Below are positions 26,630 through 34,879 of a stretch of 64,000 bases of DNA, one piece after another. The DNA lies in contig JAVCCK010000041.1 of the NCBI GenBank assembly GCA_030765525.1, forward strand, positions 1 to 64,000, given 5' to 3'. The translations under genes were made by a program, and so were the position numbers. This DNA comes from Candidatus Lernaella stagnicola. Lineage in GTDB: Bacteria > Lernaellota > Lernaellaia > Lernaellales > Lernaellaceae. Each line of letters starts with the position of its first letter. Within the stretch, counting starts at the first letter, position 1. The notes under the pieces were generated by a model that was not told the DNA's origin, ran no database searches, and saw only the letters and a program-made list of their open reading frames with translations.

Positions 26630-27316
26630 TTACAAGAAGCGACCTCGGATAATCACGACGTTGCTTCGTTCGCGCAATTCCGCGATGTGTTCCTGCAGTT
26701 TCTCGTTATAGAGAGCTTTGCAAGCCATTTCGATCAATTGTTCTTCTGTTGCGCCTGGCGCCGCGGCCCGAAGCTTGGCTTCGTTCTTTTCGAGATACGC
26801 ATTACGTCCAAGCTTAACCTGCACGGCGATTTTTTTCTCCAGGTAGTTGGCAATCACCAGCCGGCGATAAAAGCGCTTGGTAATCAAGCGGAAATGTTCG
26901 AGATCCTTGTGAGTTTGTTTCACGCCCGGATCACGAAGATCGTGCTCCATCAACCAGTCATGGTAGGCCTTCGGGCTGGAGAAAGTGGCGCGAAACTCGG
27001 CCATGGCAGCCTCGACGCGTTCCGGAGGAACCTCGGCGAAACCCATTTTGCGCGCCTGCATATACAGGAGCTTGCGCGTGATGATTTCCTGAAACGCTAG
27101 CTTCTCGGTCGGATTTTCCGGAACCTCGGTCAGCGAAAACCAGATTTTGGTACGCGCTAGAATCTCGGTTTCGACATAGACATCTTCAATGGAAATCGTT
27201 TCGTTCTCGACGGTCGCCACCAGCGAATCGACCATGATTCGCTCTTCGGCCCCGGCGACACTGCCGAACGAAATCAGCAAAGCCGCAACCAGCAAGAAAA
27301 TCCATGCACTTTTCAT
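26630..27316 (-). CDS. Periplasmic SurA N-terminal-domain-like protein
   Basis: A 228-residue exported protein with a signal peptide (about 1-22, ending VAGA). It is followed by a SurA-like opening (VDSLVATVENETISIEDVYVE) and a long mostly helical region. No parvulin PPIase domain follows, so if active it would be a chaperone only. It sits in the minus-strand run between the FHA gene and the esterase-like lipoprotein gene, which suggests an envelope function. The assignment rests on the N-terminal pattern and size; a SurA/PrsA/MPN555-like chaperone is the nearest call. Confidence 0.65.
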   Translation of the reverse strand: MKSAWIFLLVAALLISFGSVAGAEERIMVDSLVATVENETISIEDVYVETEILARTKIWFSLTEVPENPTEKLAFQEIITRKLLYMQARKMGFAEVPPERVEAAMAEFRATFSSPKAYHDWLMEHDLRDPGVKQTHKDLEHFRLITKRFYRRLVIANYLEKKIAVQVKLGRNAYLEKNEAKLRAAAPGATEEQLIEMACKALYNEKLQEHIAELRERSNVVIIRGRFL

Positions 27317-27386
27317 TGTCCAACCTCACGCAAAGGCGTGTGCTTTTTGTAAGGCATGCACCTCATTTTCGCAAGCCGTGGCGCCG

Positions 27387-28277
27387 TCAAAACCAGAACA
27401 ACGCCACGGCAACCGCAGCCGCGAGGATCACGGTGCCCCCGGCAACCCACAGCCACCAGCGGTGCGATTGCGCTTCATCACTCTTCACCGCCACCACTTC
27501 CACGGGACGTGACGGCACCGGATGGGCCGGGTCTTCGTACACCATCACCGTTTCCCCGAGTTGTATGTGGTCACCGCTTTTCAACGGCACACCGCGGACC
27601 TTGCTGCCGTTGACCAGCACGCCGTTCAAGGAGCGATTGTCGTAAATATAATGAGCGCCCTTGCGCGAGACGACCCGCGCGTGCGCCGCCGAAACCTGGT
27701 TGTCGGGCAGCACCAGGTGCGCCTCCGGGCTACGACCAATTTCGATTTCCGGCGAAGTAAGCACGACGATGCTGCCACGTTTGGGGCCCGTGGCGATCAC
27801 CAATCGCGGCCGCGTTTTCCCCTCTTCGGTCAGCGCGCCGAGATCGGCCTTGAGTTGCTGAGTTTGCGCGATCACCGTCGTGTCGTCGGTGGCAGACTCC
27901 ACCTCGGGCGGGAAATCGGCGGCGGGCAGGCGCAGGTGGCGGGCATGGTCCTCGTCGCCGGCGGTGGTGGCTTCCATATAGCTGTCCTTTTCCTCGATGA
28001 GCACGAGCAAATGCTTGCCGACACCCACACGGTCGCCCACTTGCACGGGAGTCAATCCGGCGATGCGCTGCGCATTGAGAAAGGTTCCGTTGCCGCTTTC
28101 CAGATCGCGGATGAATATCCCTTCGTGGGTTTGGGTCAGCTCGGCATGGCGTCGGCTGACTTCCTCGCCGTCGAGGAAAATCTCGCAGGATGGGTCGCGG
28201 CCGATTCGTTGCAGGATACCGGTGATCGGGTACCGGAAAGTGCTTTGTCCATCGACCACCCGTACGAGAGCTTTCAT
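27387..28277 (-). CDS. Double FHA-domain protein with C-terminal membrane anchor
   Basis: A 296-residue protein with two forkhead-associated domains, which recognise phosphothreonine. The first spans about 4-95 (RIGRDPSC, SRRHAE, SGNGTFLN) and the second about 160-248 (EIGRSPEA, SAAHARV, SLNGVLVNG). The core Gly-Arg, Ser and Asn residues are present in both. The C-terminal helix (about 274-294) ends at the last residue, so it looks tail-anchored with FHA domains in the cytoplasm. No Ser/Thr kinase is nearby; the partner is unknown. Confidence 0.88.
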   Translation of the reverse strand: MKALVRVVDGQSTFRYPITGILQRIGRDPSCEIFLDGEEVSRRHAELTQTHEGIFIRDLESGNGTFLNAQRIAGLTPVQVGDRVGVGKHLLVLIEEKDSYMEATTAGDEDHARHLRLPAADFPPEVESATDDTTVIAQTQQLKADLGALTEEGKTRPRLVIATGPKRGSIVVLTSPEIEIGRSPEAHLVLPDNQVSAAHARVVSRKGAHYIYDNRSLNGVLVNGSKVRGVPLKSGDHIQLGETVMVYEDPAHPVPSRPVEVVAVKSDEAQSHRWWLWVAGGTVILAAAVAVALFWF

Positions 28278-28305
28278 GCCGCAACTCCTCGTAAATAGAT
28301 ATCCA

Positions 28306-29475
28306 TCACGATTCCAACAATCCCCGATAGGCGGCCACGAGCGGTTCGTTCACCGTCACAAGCGAGTAGTGCTTTTGGAGTCGATCCCGCCCAAGGCGAC
28401 CCATGCGGTGACACGCCGCGCGGTCGGCAAGAGATCGCTCCACGGCCCGCGCGAGGCCTTCCTCGTCGCCGGGTTCGACCAGCCAACCGGTTTCTGCTTC
28501 GGTCACCAAATCGGGCAAAGCGCCGACTCGAGTGCCGAGAATCGGTGTCGCCGCGGCCATACTTTCCAGCGCGACGACGTTAAATCCTTCCCGATAGGAC
28601 GGGATAAGAAGCAAATCGGCGTCCTCCAAGACCTTCTTTACGTCCGATTGTCGCAAAGCGCCGCGCCATATGACGCGTTTTTGGAGCCCGAGCGCCTCGG
28701 TCATCGACTGCAATTCGGACCGCAGCGGCCCCTCGCCGGCGATCTCCAGGCGCCATTCGACATCGGTCTCGATTCGGCTCATCGCCCGCAGCAGCAAGTC
28801 GAAGCCTTTCTCCGAACTCAAGCGTCCGACGGCGGCGAGACGAAACGGACCGTCCGCTGATTTTCGCGGCGTGAACTCACCGGCATCGACGCCATGGGGC
28901 AGTTGGAGGATTTTCGCCCCCGGGACCCCGATTTCCGAAGCGCGCCGGTGCATATCGTCGCTATGCACGACCACGAGGTTCGCGGCGCGGGCGGCGCGGC
29001 GGGCGAAAGTTGCGTAAGGGCCGTCGGCGCGGGCCAAATCGCTGCCGTGGAAACTGACGGCCAGCGGCTTCTCGCGACGCACCTGCTTCAAGGAGGCGAG
29101 CGCCCCGGCGAAAGACCAATGCGCGTGCAGCAAGTCGTGATCGCGAGCCAGCCGCGATGCCGCCCGTATCAAACTCAGGCCAAACGCGGGCACGCCAAGC
29201 CAAAGCCAGGGTTTGTTTTTCAGGTTGGCGGGGATGCCGCCGCCGTAGGCGATTTGCTGCGCGCGTTCGGGAAGATAGCGAAAGCGTTCGATACGCAGCG
29301 GGCCGATGGTCTCGCGAGTCGCCGCGCCCGGGGCGCCGGGTGCCAGGACTGTGACGGAGCAACCGCATTTCGAAATTGCCAGGGCTTGGCGATATACGAA
29401 CACGCCCGACCAATGTTCCGCATAGAGCGGGAAACTCGTAGTGAGAAACAGGACGCGCGTGGCGTCGGAGCTCAC
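28306..29475 (-). CDS. Glycosyltransferase family 4 protein
   Basis: A 389-residue GT-B enzyme. The N-domain begins with FLTTSFPLYAEHWSGVFVYRQA and includes LLHAHWSFAGA and SFHGSDLA. The donor domain has LPHGVDAGEFTP, AVGRLSSEKGFDLLLRAM, IAGEGPLR and SYREGFNVVALESMAAATPILGT. It overlaps the upstream GT2 gene by 4 bases, so the two likely work on the same glycan. That glycan need not be the one made by the locus at 5.6-19 kb. Confidence 0.9.
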   Translation of the reverse strand: MSSDATRVLFLTTSFPLYAEHWSGVFVYRQALAISKCGCSVTVLAPGAPGAATRETIGPLRIERFRYLPERAQQIAYGGGIPANLKNKPWLWLGVPAFGLSLIRAASRLARDHDLLHAHWSFAGALASLKQVRREKPLAVSFHGSDLARADGPYATFARRAARAANLVVVHSDDMHRRASEIGVPGAKILQLPHGVDAGEFTPRKSADGPFRLAAVGRLSSEKGFDLLLRAMSRIETDVEWRLEIAGEGPLRSELQSMTEALGLQKRVIWRGALRQSDVKKVLEDADLLLIPSYREGFNVVALESMAAATPILGTRVGALPDLVTEAETGWLVEPGDEEGLARAVERSLADRAACHRMGRLGRDRLQKHYSLVTVNEPLVAAYRGLLES

Positions 29476-30419
29476 GATCCGTCATCCCGGGTTCGTTGGC
29501 GGGACCGGGCGAGCAGGTCTTCGAGTAGGCGCCGGTTGGTCGCCGAGAGGTCGGCCAGCACGCCGAGGACGCCGGTTTGGAAGCCGATGATAATCAAGAT
29601 CGCGGCGAGGATCAGGCTTTGGACATGACCGCGACCGCCTTCGGTGCAGTAAAAATAGACGAAGCGCATGCCGATGAGCATTCCCACGCCGAGAAGCAAC
29701 GCCGCGATCGACCCGAGCGCGCGCAAGGGTTCATACGTGATGAACATGCGGACGATCGTGATGGCGCTGCGCCAAATGTATTTCGGTGTCGAGCGAATGA
29801 GGCGGCTTTCCCTGGTTTTCGGATTCACGTCGATCGGAACGGTCACCACGGCGAGGTCTTGGCGCCCGGCCTGGATGAGTGTTTCGAGGGTGTAGGTGTA
29901 GCGATTGATGACGTTCAAGCGCGTGGCGGCGCGTCGAGAGAAAGCGCGAAAACCACTCGTGGCGTCTTCCACGCGCAGGCCTGAAAAGCGGCGCACGACG
30001 GCCGATCCGGCACGCTGCAAACGTTTCTTGAACCGCGAAAAATGCGGAACGTTTTCGATGTTGCGGACGCCGACGACCAACTCGGCTTCACCGTCGACAA
30101 TCGGTCTTACCAACTCGGGGATTGCCGTACCGGGATACTGATTGTCGCCGTCGGTGTTGACGATGACATCCGCGCCGAGGGCCAGCGCTTTGTCCAAACC
30201 GGCGCGGAACGCGGCGGCCAGGCCCCGATTAGAGACGAAACGCAAAACGTGATCGACACCGGCATCCCGCGCGATCTGCCCCGTGCCGTCGGTGCTGCCG
30301 TCATCCACGACGAGGATTTCCACCTCATCGAAACCGGGAATCGCGCACGGCAGGTCGGCGAGGGTGCCCGGCAACGTGGCGGCTTCGTTGAAGCACGGAA
30401 TTTGAATGATGAGTTTCAT
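29472..30419 (-). CDS. Glycosyltransferase family 2, polyprenyl-phosphate sugar synthase-like
   Basis: A 315-residue GT-A enzyme of the DPM1/GtrB-like group. It opens with IQIPCFNEAATLPGTLADLP and has VVDDGSTDGTGQIA and VNTDGDNQYPG with the metal-binding acidic motif. VEDATSGFRAFSRRAATRLN follows, then two C-terminal hydrophobic helices (about 235-290). Relatives load a sugar from NDP-sugar onto a polyprenyl phosphate for transfer outside the membrane. It is coupled to the GT4 gene downstream. An 46-base gap separates it from rdgB. Confidence 0.88.
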   Translation of the reverse strand: MKLIIQIPCFNEAATLPGTLADLPCAIPGFDEVEILVVDDGSTDGTGQIARDAGVDHVLRFVSNRGLAAAFRAGLDKALALGADVIVNTDGDNQYPGTAIPELVRPIVDGEAELVVGVRNIENVPHFSRFKKRLQRAGSAVVRRFSGLRVEDATSGFRAFSRRAATRLNVINRYTYTLETLIQAGRQDLAVVTVPIDVNPKTRESRLIRSTPKYIWRSAITIVRMFITYEPLRALGSIAALLLGVGMLIGMRFVYFYCTEGGRGHVQSLILAAILIIIGFQTGVLGVLADLSATNRRLLEDLLARSRQRTRDDGS

Positions 30420-30465
30420 CGTTTCTTTCTTGCCACAGGAACGGCGAGATTGGTAGCGCCGCGGG

Positions 30466-31056
30466 TCACGGCACCAAGAAATCCGCCAGTTGATGGACCA
30501 GCCCCCGAATGGCTTTGCCGCGGTGACTGATGCGGTTTTTTACATCGGGCGGCAGTTGCGCGAAGGTCGCGTCGTATTCCGCCACATAGAACAAGGGGTC
30601 ATAGCCGAAGCCGCCGTCGCCCTGCGGAGCCGCCACGATTTCGCCGCTGCATTCGCCGCGCGAGTCCACCGTGTCGCCACCGGGTTTGGCGCAAACGGCG
30701 ACGCAAACAAAATGGGCCGCGCGATGTGATTCATCAGCTAATTCGCGCAGCAACTTCTCGTTGTTGGCGGCGTCATCCGCGTCGGGTCCGGCGTAACGAG
30801 CGCTAAACACACCCGGCGCGCCGTCCAAGGCGTCGACGCAAAGGCCGGAGTCGTCGGCGATGGTGACGATGCCGCTTCGTTCGGCAAAGAAGTCCGCTTT
30901 TTTCAACGCATTTTCACGAAACGTCGCGCCGTCTTCGAGCGGTTCCTCGGTGATCGCGAGGTCGCCTAAGCCGAGGATTTGATGCCCCTGCGGTTCGAGA
31001 AGCTGGCGCAACTCGCGCAGTTTGCCCGCGTTACCGGTGGCGACGAGGATATTCAC
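30466..31056 (-). CDS. rdgB: XTP/dITP diphosphatase (RdgB/HAM1)
   Basis: Hydrolyses non-canonical purine nucleotides (XTP, dITP, ITP) to keep them out of nucleic acids. The 196-residue protein has the N-terminal VATGNAGKLRELR, the catalytic TIADDSGLCVDAL, APGVFSARYAG, GDGGFGYDPLF and SHRGKAI at the C-terminus. The start is GTG at 31056: it has GGAG upstream and overlaps the rph stop (GTGA). The order rph-rdgB is a widespread pair. Confidence 0.95.
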   Translation of the reverse strand: MNILVATGNAGKLRELRQLLEPQGHQILGLGDLAITEEPLEDGATFRENALKKADFFAERSGIVTIADDSGLCVDALDGAPGVFSARYAGPDADDAANNEKLLRELADESHRAAHFVCVAVCAKPGGDTVDSRGECSGEIVAAPQGDGGFGYDPLFYVAEYDATFAQLPPDVKNRISHRGKAIRGLVHQLADFLVP

Positions 31057-31784
31057 CCGCCGCTCCGGAGAAAGCGCACGGGCCCGGTGGCCACGCGTTG
31101 TAACCGCGTGAGTTTGCGGACGCCGCGTTTCGCCAAACCCAACAACTGATGCAAATCTTCTTCGGTGAAGGTTGCCTCCTCGCCGGTCATTTGGATTTCC
31201 ACGAGATCGCCGCGACCGGTAATCACGAAATTTGCGTCGAGCGTTGCGGAGAAATCTTCTTCGTAACAGAGATCGAGATAGGCTTTCCCATCGACTAGGC
31301 CGACGCTGACCGCCGCCACCGAATCCCGCAGCGGCATCTGTTGAATCAAGTTTTTCTCGCGACAATAACGAAGGGCGTCGATGAGCGCGATGTAGCCGCC
31401 GGAGATCGCCGCGGTCCGCGTGCCGCCGTCGGCCTGCAGGACGTCGCAGTCGATGACGATGGTCACGCCGGGCAACTTGGACAGATCGGTGACGGCCCGA
31501 AAACTGCGGCCGACCAAGCGGCTGATTTCCTGCGCCCGCCCGCCGCGCCCACCGGTGCGGGGACTGCGTTCGTGACCGGCACGCGGCAGCATGTCGTATT
31601 CGCCGGTGACCCAGCCGCCGTCTTCGGCTTTTCGCCAGCGTGGAAGATGCTCATTCACTGTGGCGGTGCAACGAACGTGAGTTAGGCCGAATTCGACCAG
31701 ACAGCTTCCTTCGGCGTGGTCGGATACACCGCGTGTGAATTTTACGGGGCGCATTTCGTTGGCGCGGCGTCGGTCGAGGCGCAT
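31053..31784 (-). CDS. rph: Ribonuclease PH
   Basis: Phosphorolytic 3'-5' exoribonuclease that trims tRNA precursors. The 243 residues match the family: RANEMRPVKFTRG at the start, GEYDMLPRAGHERSPR, the QEISRLVGRSFRAV segment, DCDVLQADGGTRTAAISGGYIAL and the final LDLCYEEDFSA region. It is coupled to the CCA-adding-type gene upstream (TGATG overlap) and to rdgB downstream; the first two both act on tRNA 3' ends. Confidence 0.96.
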   Translation of the reverse strand: MRLDRRRANEMRPVKFTRGVSDHAEGSCLVEFGLTHVRCTATVNEHLPRWRKAEDGGWVTGEYDMLPRAGHERSPRTGGRGGRAQEISRLVGRSFRAVTDLSKLPGVTIVIDCDVLQADGGTRTAAISGGYIALIDALRYCREKNLIQQMPLRDSVAAVSVGLVDGKAYLDLCYEEDFSATLDANFVITGRGDLVEIQMTGEEATFTEEDLHQLLGLAKRGVRKLTRLQRVATGPVRFLRSGG

Positions 31785-33223
31785 CAGTTCGAGTCCTTTG
31801 GTTGGATGAGGTTTTCATTGTGAGCGATTCGCGCGAGCAGGTCCAGCGCTTCACGACGCGTGAGTGACGGACGCCGGAAACGCTCTTCTTCCACGGCCTC
31901 CAGCAAGCGACCCACCGCAGGCCCGGGCGGTACGCCCAGGGTCAATATCTCTTCGCCGGAAACCAGCGGCTCGCCGGGAGCGCCGCGGCGCTCCCTCTCC
32001 GAAGCGAGGAAGGCGGCGAAGGCTTTGGCGCGGGCCAGTCCCTCTGGAGGCGCTTTGGGTCCATTGGTAGCGAGCAAATCGGCGCGGGCGAGTGCCAGGG
32101 CCAGCAGCCAATCTTCTTTCAAGTCGACGAAAAAGCGGCGTGCGGCGCGGGAAGTCAGCCGGTTGTTGGCGTGCAATTCGGCCAGTTGGTGGGGCCGCAT
32201 GTGCACATCGACTAGGCGAACGAGACGCTTTTTCTCTTTCTTGGAGAGGCGCAATCGATCGGCCATTTGTGCGCTCAATTGGGCGCCGAGCCTCGAATGC
32301 ATTGGGAAACGCGTGAAGCCGCGTTTTTCATCAGGCGTCGCGCTGGGCGGTTTGCCGACGTCGTGCAGCAGCGCGGCCAGCCGCAGCATCGCCCGATTTT
32401 CCGGCTCGGCGAGGGCCGGAGCGAAAAATTCGTCGCGCACCAAGGCGTCAACCTGTTTGGCGGCTTCGATGGAATGATCGCGAACATCGAGGTGATGATA
32501 TTCCGGTTGCGGAAACCCGGCGGCGGCGGCCAACGGGGGGAAAAGGGCGTCCACAATGCGGCACTCATCCAGTGCGGCGATCCACGGCGCGGCGCGGGCG
32601 TGGCCGAGGATCCGGCGCAGTTCTTCCCACACGCGTTCACCCGGCGTCTCGGCCAGATTTTTCGCGTGGTCGCGGCAGGCGGCGATTGTTTGTTCGTCTA
32701 CCGTCAAATCGAATTGCGCGGCGAAACGAAATACGCGCAACACGCGCACGGGGTCGGCGGCGAGCACTTCCGGGGAAGGCACGCGCGCGATACCGGCCGA
32801 CAGGTCATCCAGGCCGTGGAGCGGGTCGACCGGTTCGGCCGGGCCCGGAAAGCGCAGGGCGACGGCGTTGATTCTCAGGTCGCGCCGCGCGAGATCTTCT
32901 TCGAGCGTAGCACCTTGGAAATCGGCCAGATCAAGCCAGTACTCGGGCCGCAGCACGACGCGGCAGACGCCGAAATCGGCGTGAAGCAGGACGAATCGCG
33001 CGCCGAGTTTTTTGGCCAGACGCTCACCGACGTCCAGCGCGTGCCCGGCCGGCAATAGCAGGTCGATATCTTTCGGTTCGATGCCCAGGGCCAGATCGCG
33101 AACGGTTCCGCCGACCAGGTAGACGTGGTCCGTGAGTTCGGAAAGCAATGTTCCCCAACGTTGTTTCCGCATATTCGCGGCACCCGTTTCGATCCGGGCG
33201 ATAAGGTCGTCACGCGTCGTCAT
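31784..33223 (-). CDS. cca: CCA tRNA nucleotidyltransferase / poly(A) polymerase family with HD domain
   Basis: A 479-residue class II nucleotidyltransferase. The head domain has the GGTVRD motif (38-43) and the metal-binding D-x-D (DID, 52-54). RRDLRINAVA and the RVLRVFRFAAQF nucleobase-recognition helix follow. A C-terminal HD phosphohydrolase-type domain carries LLHDVGKP with HD at 287-288. CCA-adding, A-adding only, or CC-adding cannot be told by eye. Coupling to rph supports tRNA 3'-end work. The ATG at 33223 was chosen because the family similarity begins there; the open frame upstream lies antisense to the MBL gene. Confidence 0.88.
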   Translation of the reverse strand: MTTRDDLIARIETGAANMRKQRWGTLLSELTDHVYLVGGTVRDLALGIEPKDIDLLLPAGHALDVGERLAKKLGARFVLLHADFGVCRVVLRPEYWLDLADFQGATLEEDLARRDLRINAVALRFPGPAEPVDPLHGLDDLSAGIARVPSPEVLAADPVRVLRVFRFAAQFDLTVDEQTIAACRDHAKNLAETPGERVWEELRRILGHARAAPWIAALDECRIVDALFPPLAAAAGFPQPEYHHLDVRDHSIEAAKQVDALVRDEFFAPALAEPENRAMLRLAALLHDVGKPPSATPDEKRGFTRFPMHSRLGAQLSAQMADRLRLSKKEKKRLVRLVDVHMRPHQLAELHANNRLTSRAARRFFVDLKEDWLLALALARADLLATNGPKAPPEGLARAKAFAAFLASERERRGAPGEPLVSGEEILTLGVPPGPAVGRLLEAVEEERFRRPSLTRREALDLLARIAHNENLIQPKDSN

Positions 33224-33302
33224 AGTTCGTCTACAATATCGCATTTGCGGAACGCATTCACCCGTGAAATGTGTAATAATACCGGCCCGGTTGGAGGTTG
33301 GT

Positions 33303-34283
33303 GTGCGCGAATTCGTTTTTCTCGCCCTGCGTGTACTTGGAATCGCGGCGATCGGCGTGGTTGCGTCGTTTGTGGTGTTGAATGTCGTGCTTTGGCTGCG
33401 TTTTCTGTTGGGAAGTTTGCGCGACAGGGCGTCGTGGCGGCGCATCGAGAGGGTGACGGAAAGCGACGAATTCGATATCGGCGAAGCGCAGCAGATGAGC
33501 ATTCAGGTTCTTTTCGAATGGCACACCTCCAGCGATCGACTCATCGGCGACGCCGGGATGAGTTATTTGATCGAGGTGGACGGCAAGCGCTTTTTGTTCG
33601 ACGTGGGCGATCGGCGGTGGCGCGAACGGCCGTCGCCTCTATGCCACAACCTGCAGGCGCTCGGCTACGATCCGGAAAAATTCGTCGGCACGCTCGACGC
33701 GGTCGTGCTGAGCCACAATCACCGCGAACACGTGGGCGGCACTTGGGCGGCGTGGACCGGGCGGTCGGGTGTGGAACTCGATTTCTCGGATGTACCCGTC
33801 TACTCGGTGTCCCGGAACGCGAAGACGCCGCATAAGTTGGCGCCGGGCGTGGCCGTGTCGCCGCGCCTGCCGGGTCGACTCTACGTTTTCGGGCGCGTCT
33901 ATGAGCGGATGCTGATCGTTAATCTGGCCGGAAAGGGACTAGTTTGCATCGTCGCCGACGCGCACCCCGAGGTCTTGCCGATTCTGGCCTACGCGTTGCA
34001 TCTCACGGGCCAGAAAACCTACGCATACATCGGTGGGTTGCACGCGTTGCTTGATGACGAGGTCAGGCTTCCGTGGCGTTGGCTGGTGTCTCGGCGGCAG
34101 CCTTGGCTGCGTAATCGACCGGAGGAAATCGGGTTGCTTGCCGTTGCCTTGCAGGAAGTCGGCGTCAAGAAGCTTTACGTTTCGGCTCACGATTCGGACA
34201 AGTTTTCCTTGGGCATGATTCGCTCGACATACGGCGACAAGGTTCGCATATTGGCGGCGGGCGACAAGTATACGGTCGACTAG
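33303..34283 (+). CDS. Membrane-anchored MBL-fold protein, DHPS-like subgroup
   Basis: A 326-residue protein with an N-terminal membrane helix (about 4-32) and a metallo-beta-lactamase fold. Recognisable parts are GDAGMSYLIEVDGKRFLFDVG, VVLSHNHREHVGG, a VADAHPEVLPIL strand and IGGLHAL, in the order seen in the dihydropteroate-synthase-like MBL group. The metal motif is H-x-H-x-E-H (His138, His140, Glu142, His143), with Glu replacing the usual Asp. The start is GTG with GGAGG 5 bases upstream. It diverges from cca across 79 bases and converges on coaE with 4 bases of overlap. Substrate unknown. Confidence 0.75.
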   Translation: MREFVFLALRVLGIAAIGVVASFVVLNVVLWLRFLLGSLRDRASWRRIERVTESDEFDIGEAQQMSIQVLFEWHTSSDRLIGDAGMSYLIEVDGKRFLFDVGDRRWRERPSPLCHNLQALGYDPEKFVGTLDAVVLSHNHREHVGGTWAAWTGRSGVELDFSDVPVYSVSRNAKTPHKLAPGVAVSPRLPGRLYVFGRVYERMLIVNLAGKGLVCIVADAHPEVLPILAYALHLTGQKTYAYIGGLHALLDDEVRLPWRWLVSRRQPWLRNRPEEIGLLAVALQEVGVKKLYVSAHDSDKFSLGMIRSTYGDKVRILAAGDKYTVD

Positions 34284-34879
34284 TCCGAAGCGGTTAGGGC
34301 GTGGAATATTGCCACGACCTGCTGCCGGGTCCTGTCCAGGTCGCCGCTGTTATCCACCACATGATCGGCGCGTTTTGCTTTTTCGTACGGGTCCATTTGC
34401 GCGGCGACCACGCGCTCCACGGCCGCCGCGTCCAATTCCGTGCGCTTCACAACACGCGAGATTTGGGTGGCTCGCGGCGCCACGACCGCGACGGTGGCGT
34501 GAAAAACATCCGGCGTATCCACCTCGAAAAGCAGCGGGATTTCAATAGCGATTATCACCAGGTTTCTTTGCGCACATTCGGCGATCCATTCGGCGATACG
34601 TTGAAAGACCAGCGGGTGAATGATTGCCTCGAGATCGCGTCGAGCCGCCTCGTTTCGGAAGACAACATCGCGGAGCTTCGCGCGGTCGATACCGCCGTCG
34701 GCACAAAGGACGTCATTTCCGAATAGGTCGAGAATTTGGTTGTAACCGGGCGTGCCGGGTTCGACGACATCACGCGAAACTTGGTCGGCGTCCAGGGTTG
34801 GCGCGCCAAGGTCGCGGAACATCGCGGCGACGACACTTTTGCCGCAGCCGATACCGCCGGTGAGGGCGATCACTTTCAT
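34280..34879 (-). CDS. coaE: Dephospho-CoA kinase
   Basis: Last step of CoA synthesis, ATP-dependent 3'-phosphorylation of dephospho-CoA. The 199-residue protein has the P-loop GGIGCGKS (8-15), LDADQVSRDVV, a FRNEAARRDLEAIIHPLV helix and EIPLLFEV. It overlaps the ceramidase-domain gene upstream by 4 bases, so it appears to be co-translated with it; a functional link is not implied. The 3' end overlaps the convergent MBL gene. Confidence 0.93.
   Translation of the reverse strand: MKVIALTGGIGCGKSVVAAMFRDLGAPTLDADQVSRDVVEPGTPGYNQILDLFGNDVLCADGGIDRAKLRDVVFRNEAARRDLEAIIHPLVFQRIAEWIAECAQRNLVIIAIEIPLLFEVDTPDVFHATVAVVAPRATQISRVVKRTELDAAAVERVVAAQMDPYEKAKRADHVVDNSGDLDRTRQQVVAIFHALTASD

Noticed and set aside
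29472-33223. Reading the second glycosyltransferase pair as part of the 5.6-19 kb polysaccharide locus.
   Set aside because: It lies on the other strand, more than 9 kb away, in a run with tRNA and nucleotide genes; a shared glycan cannot be shown.
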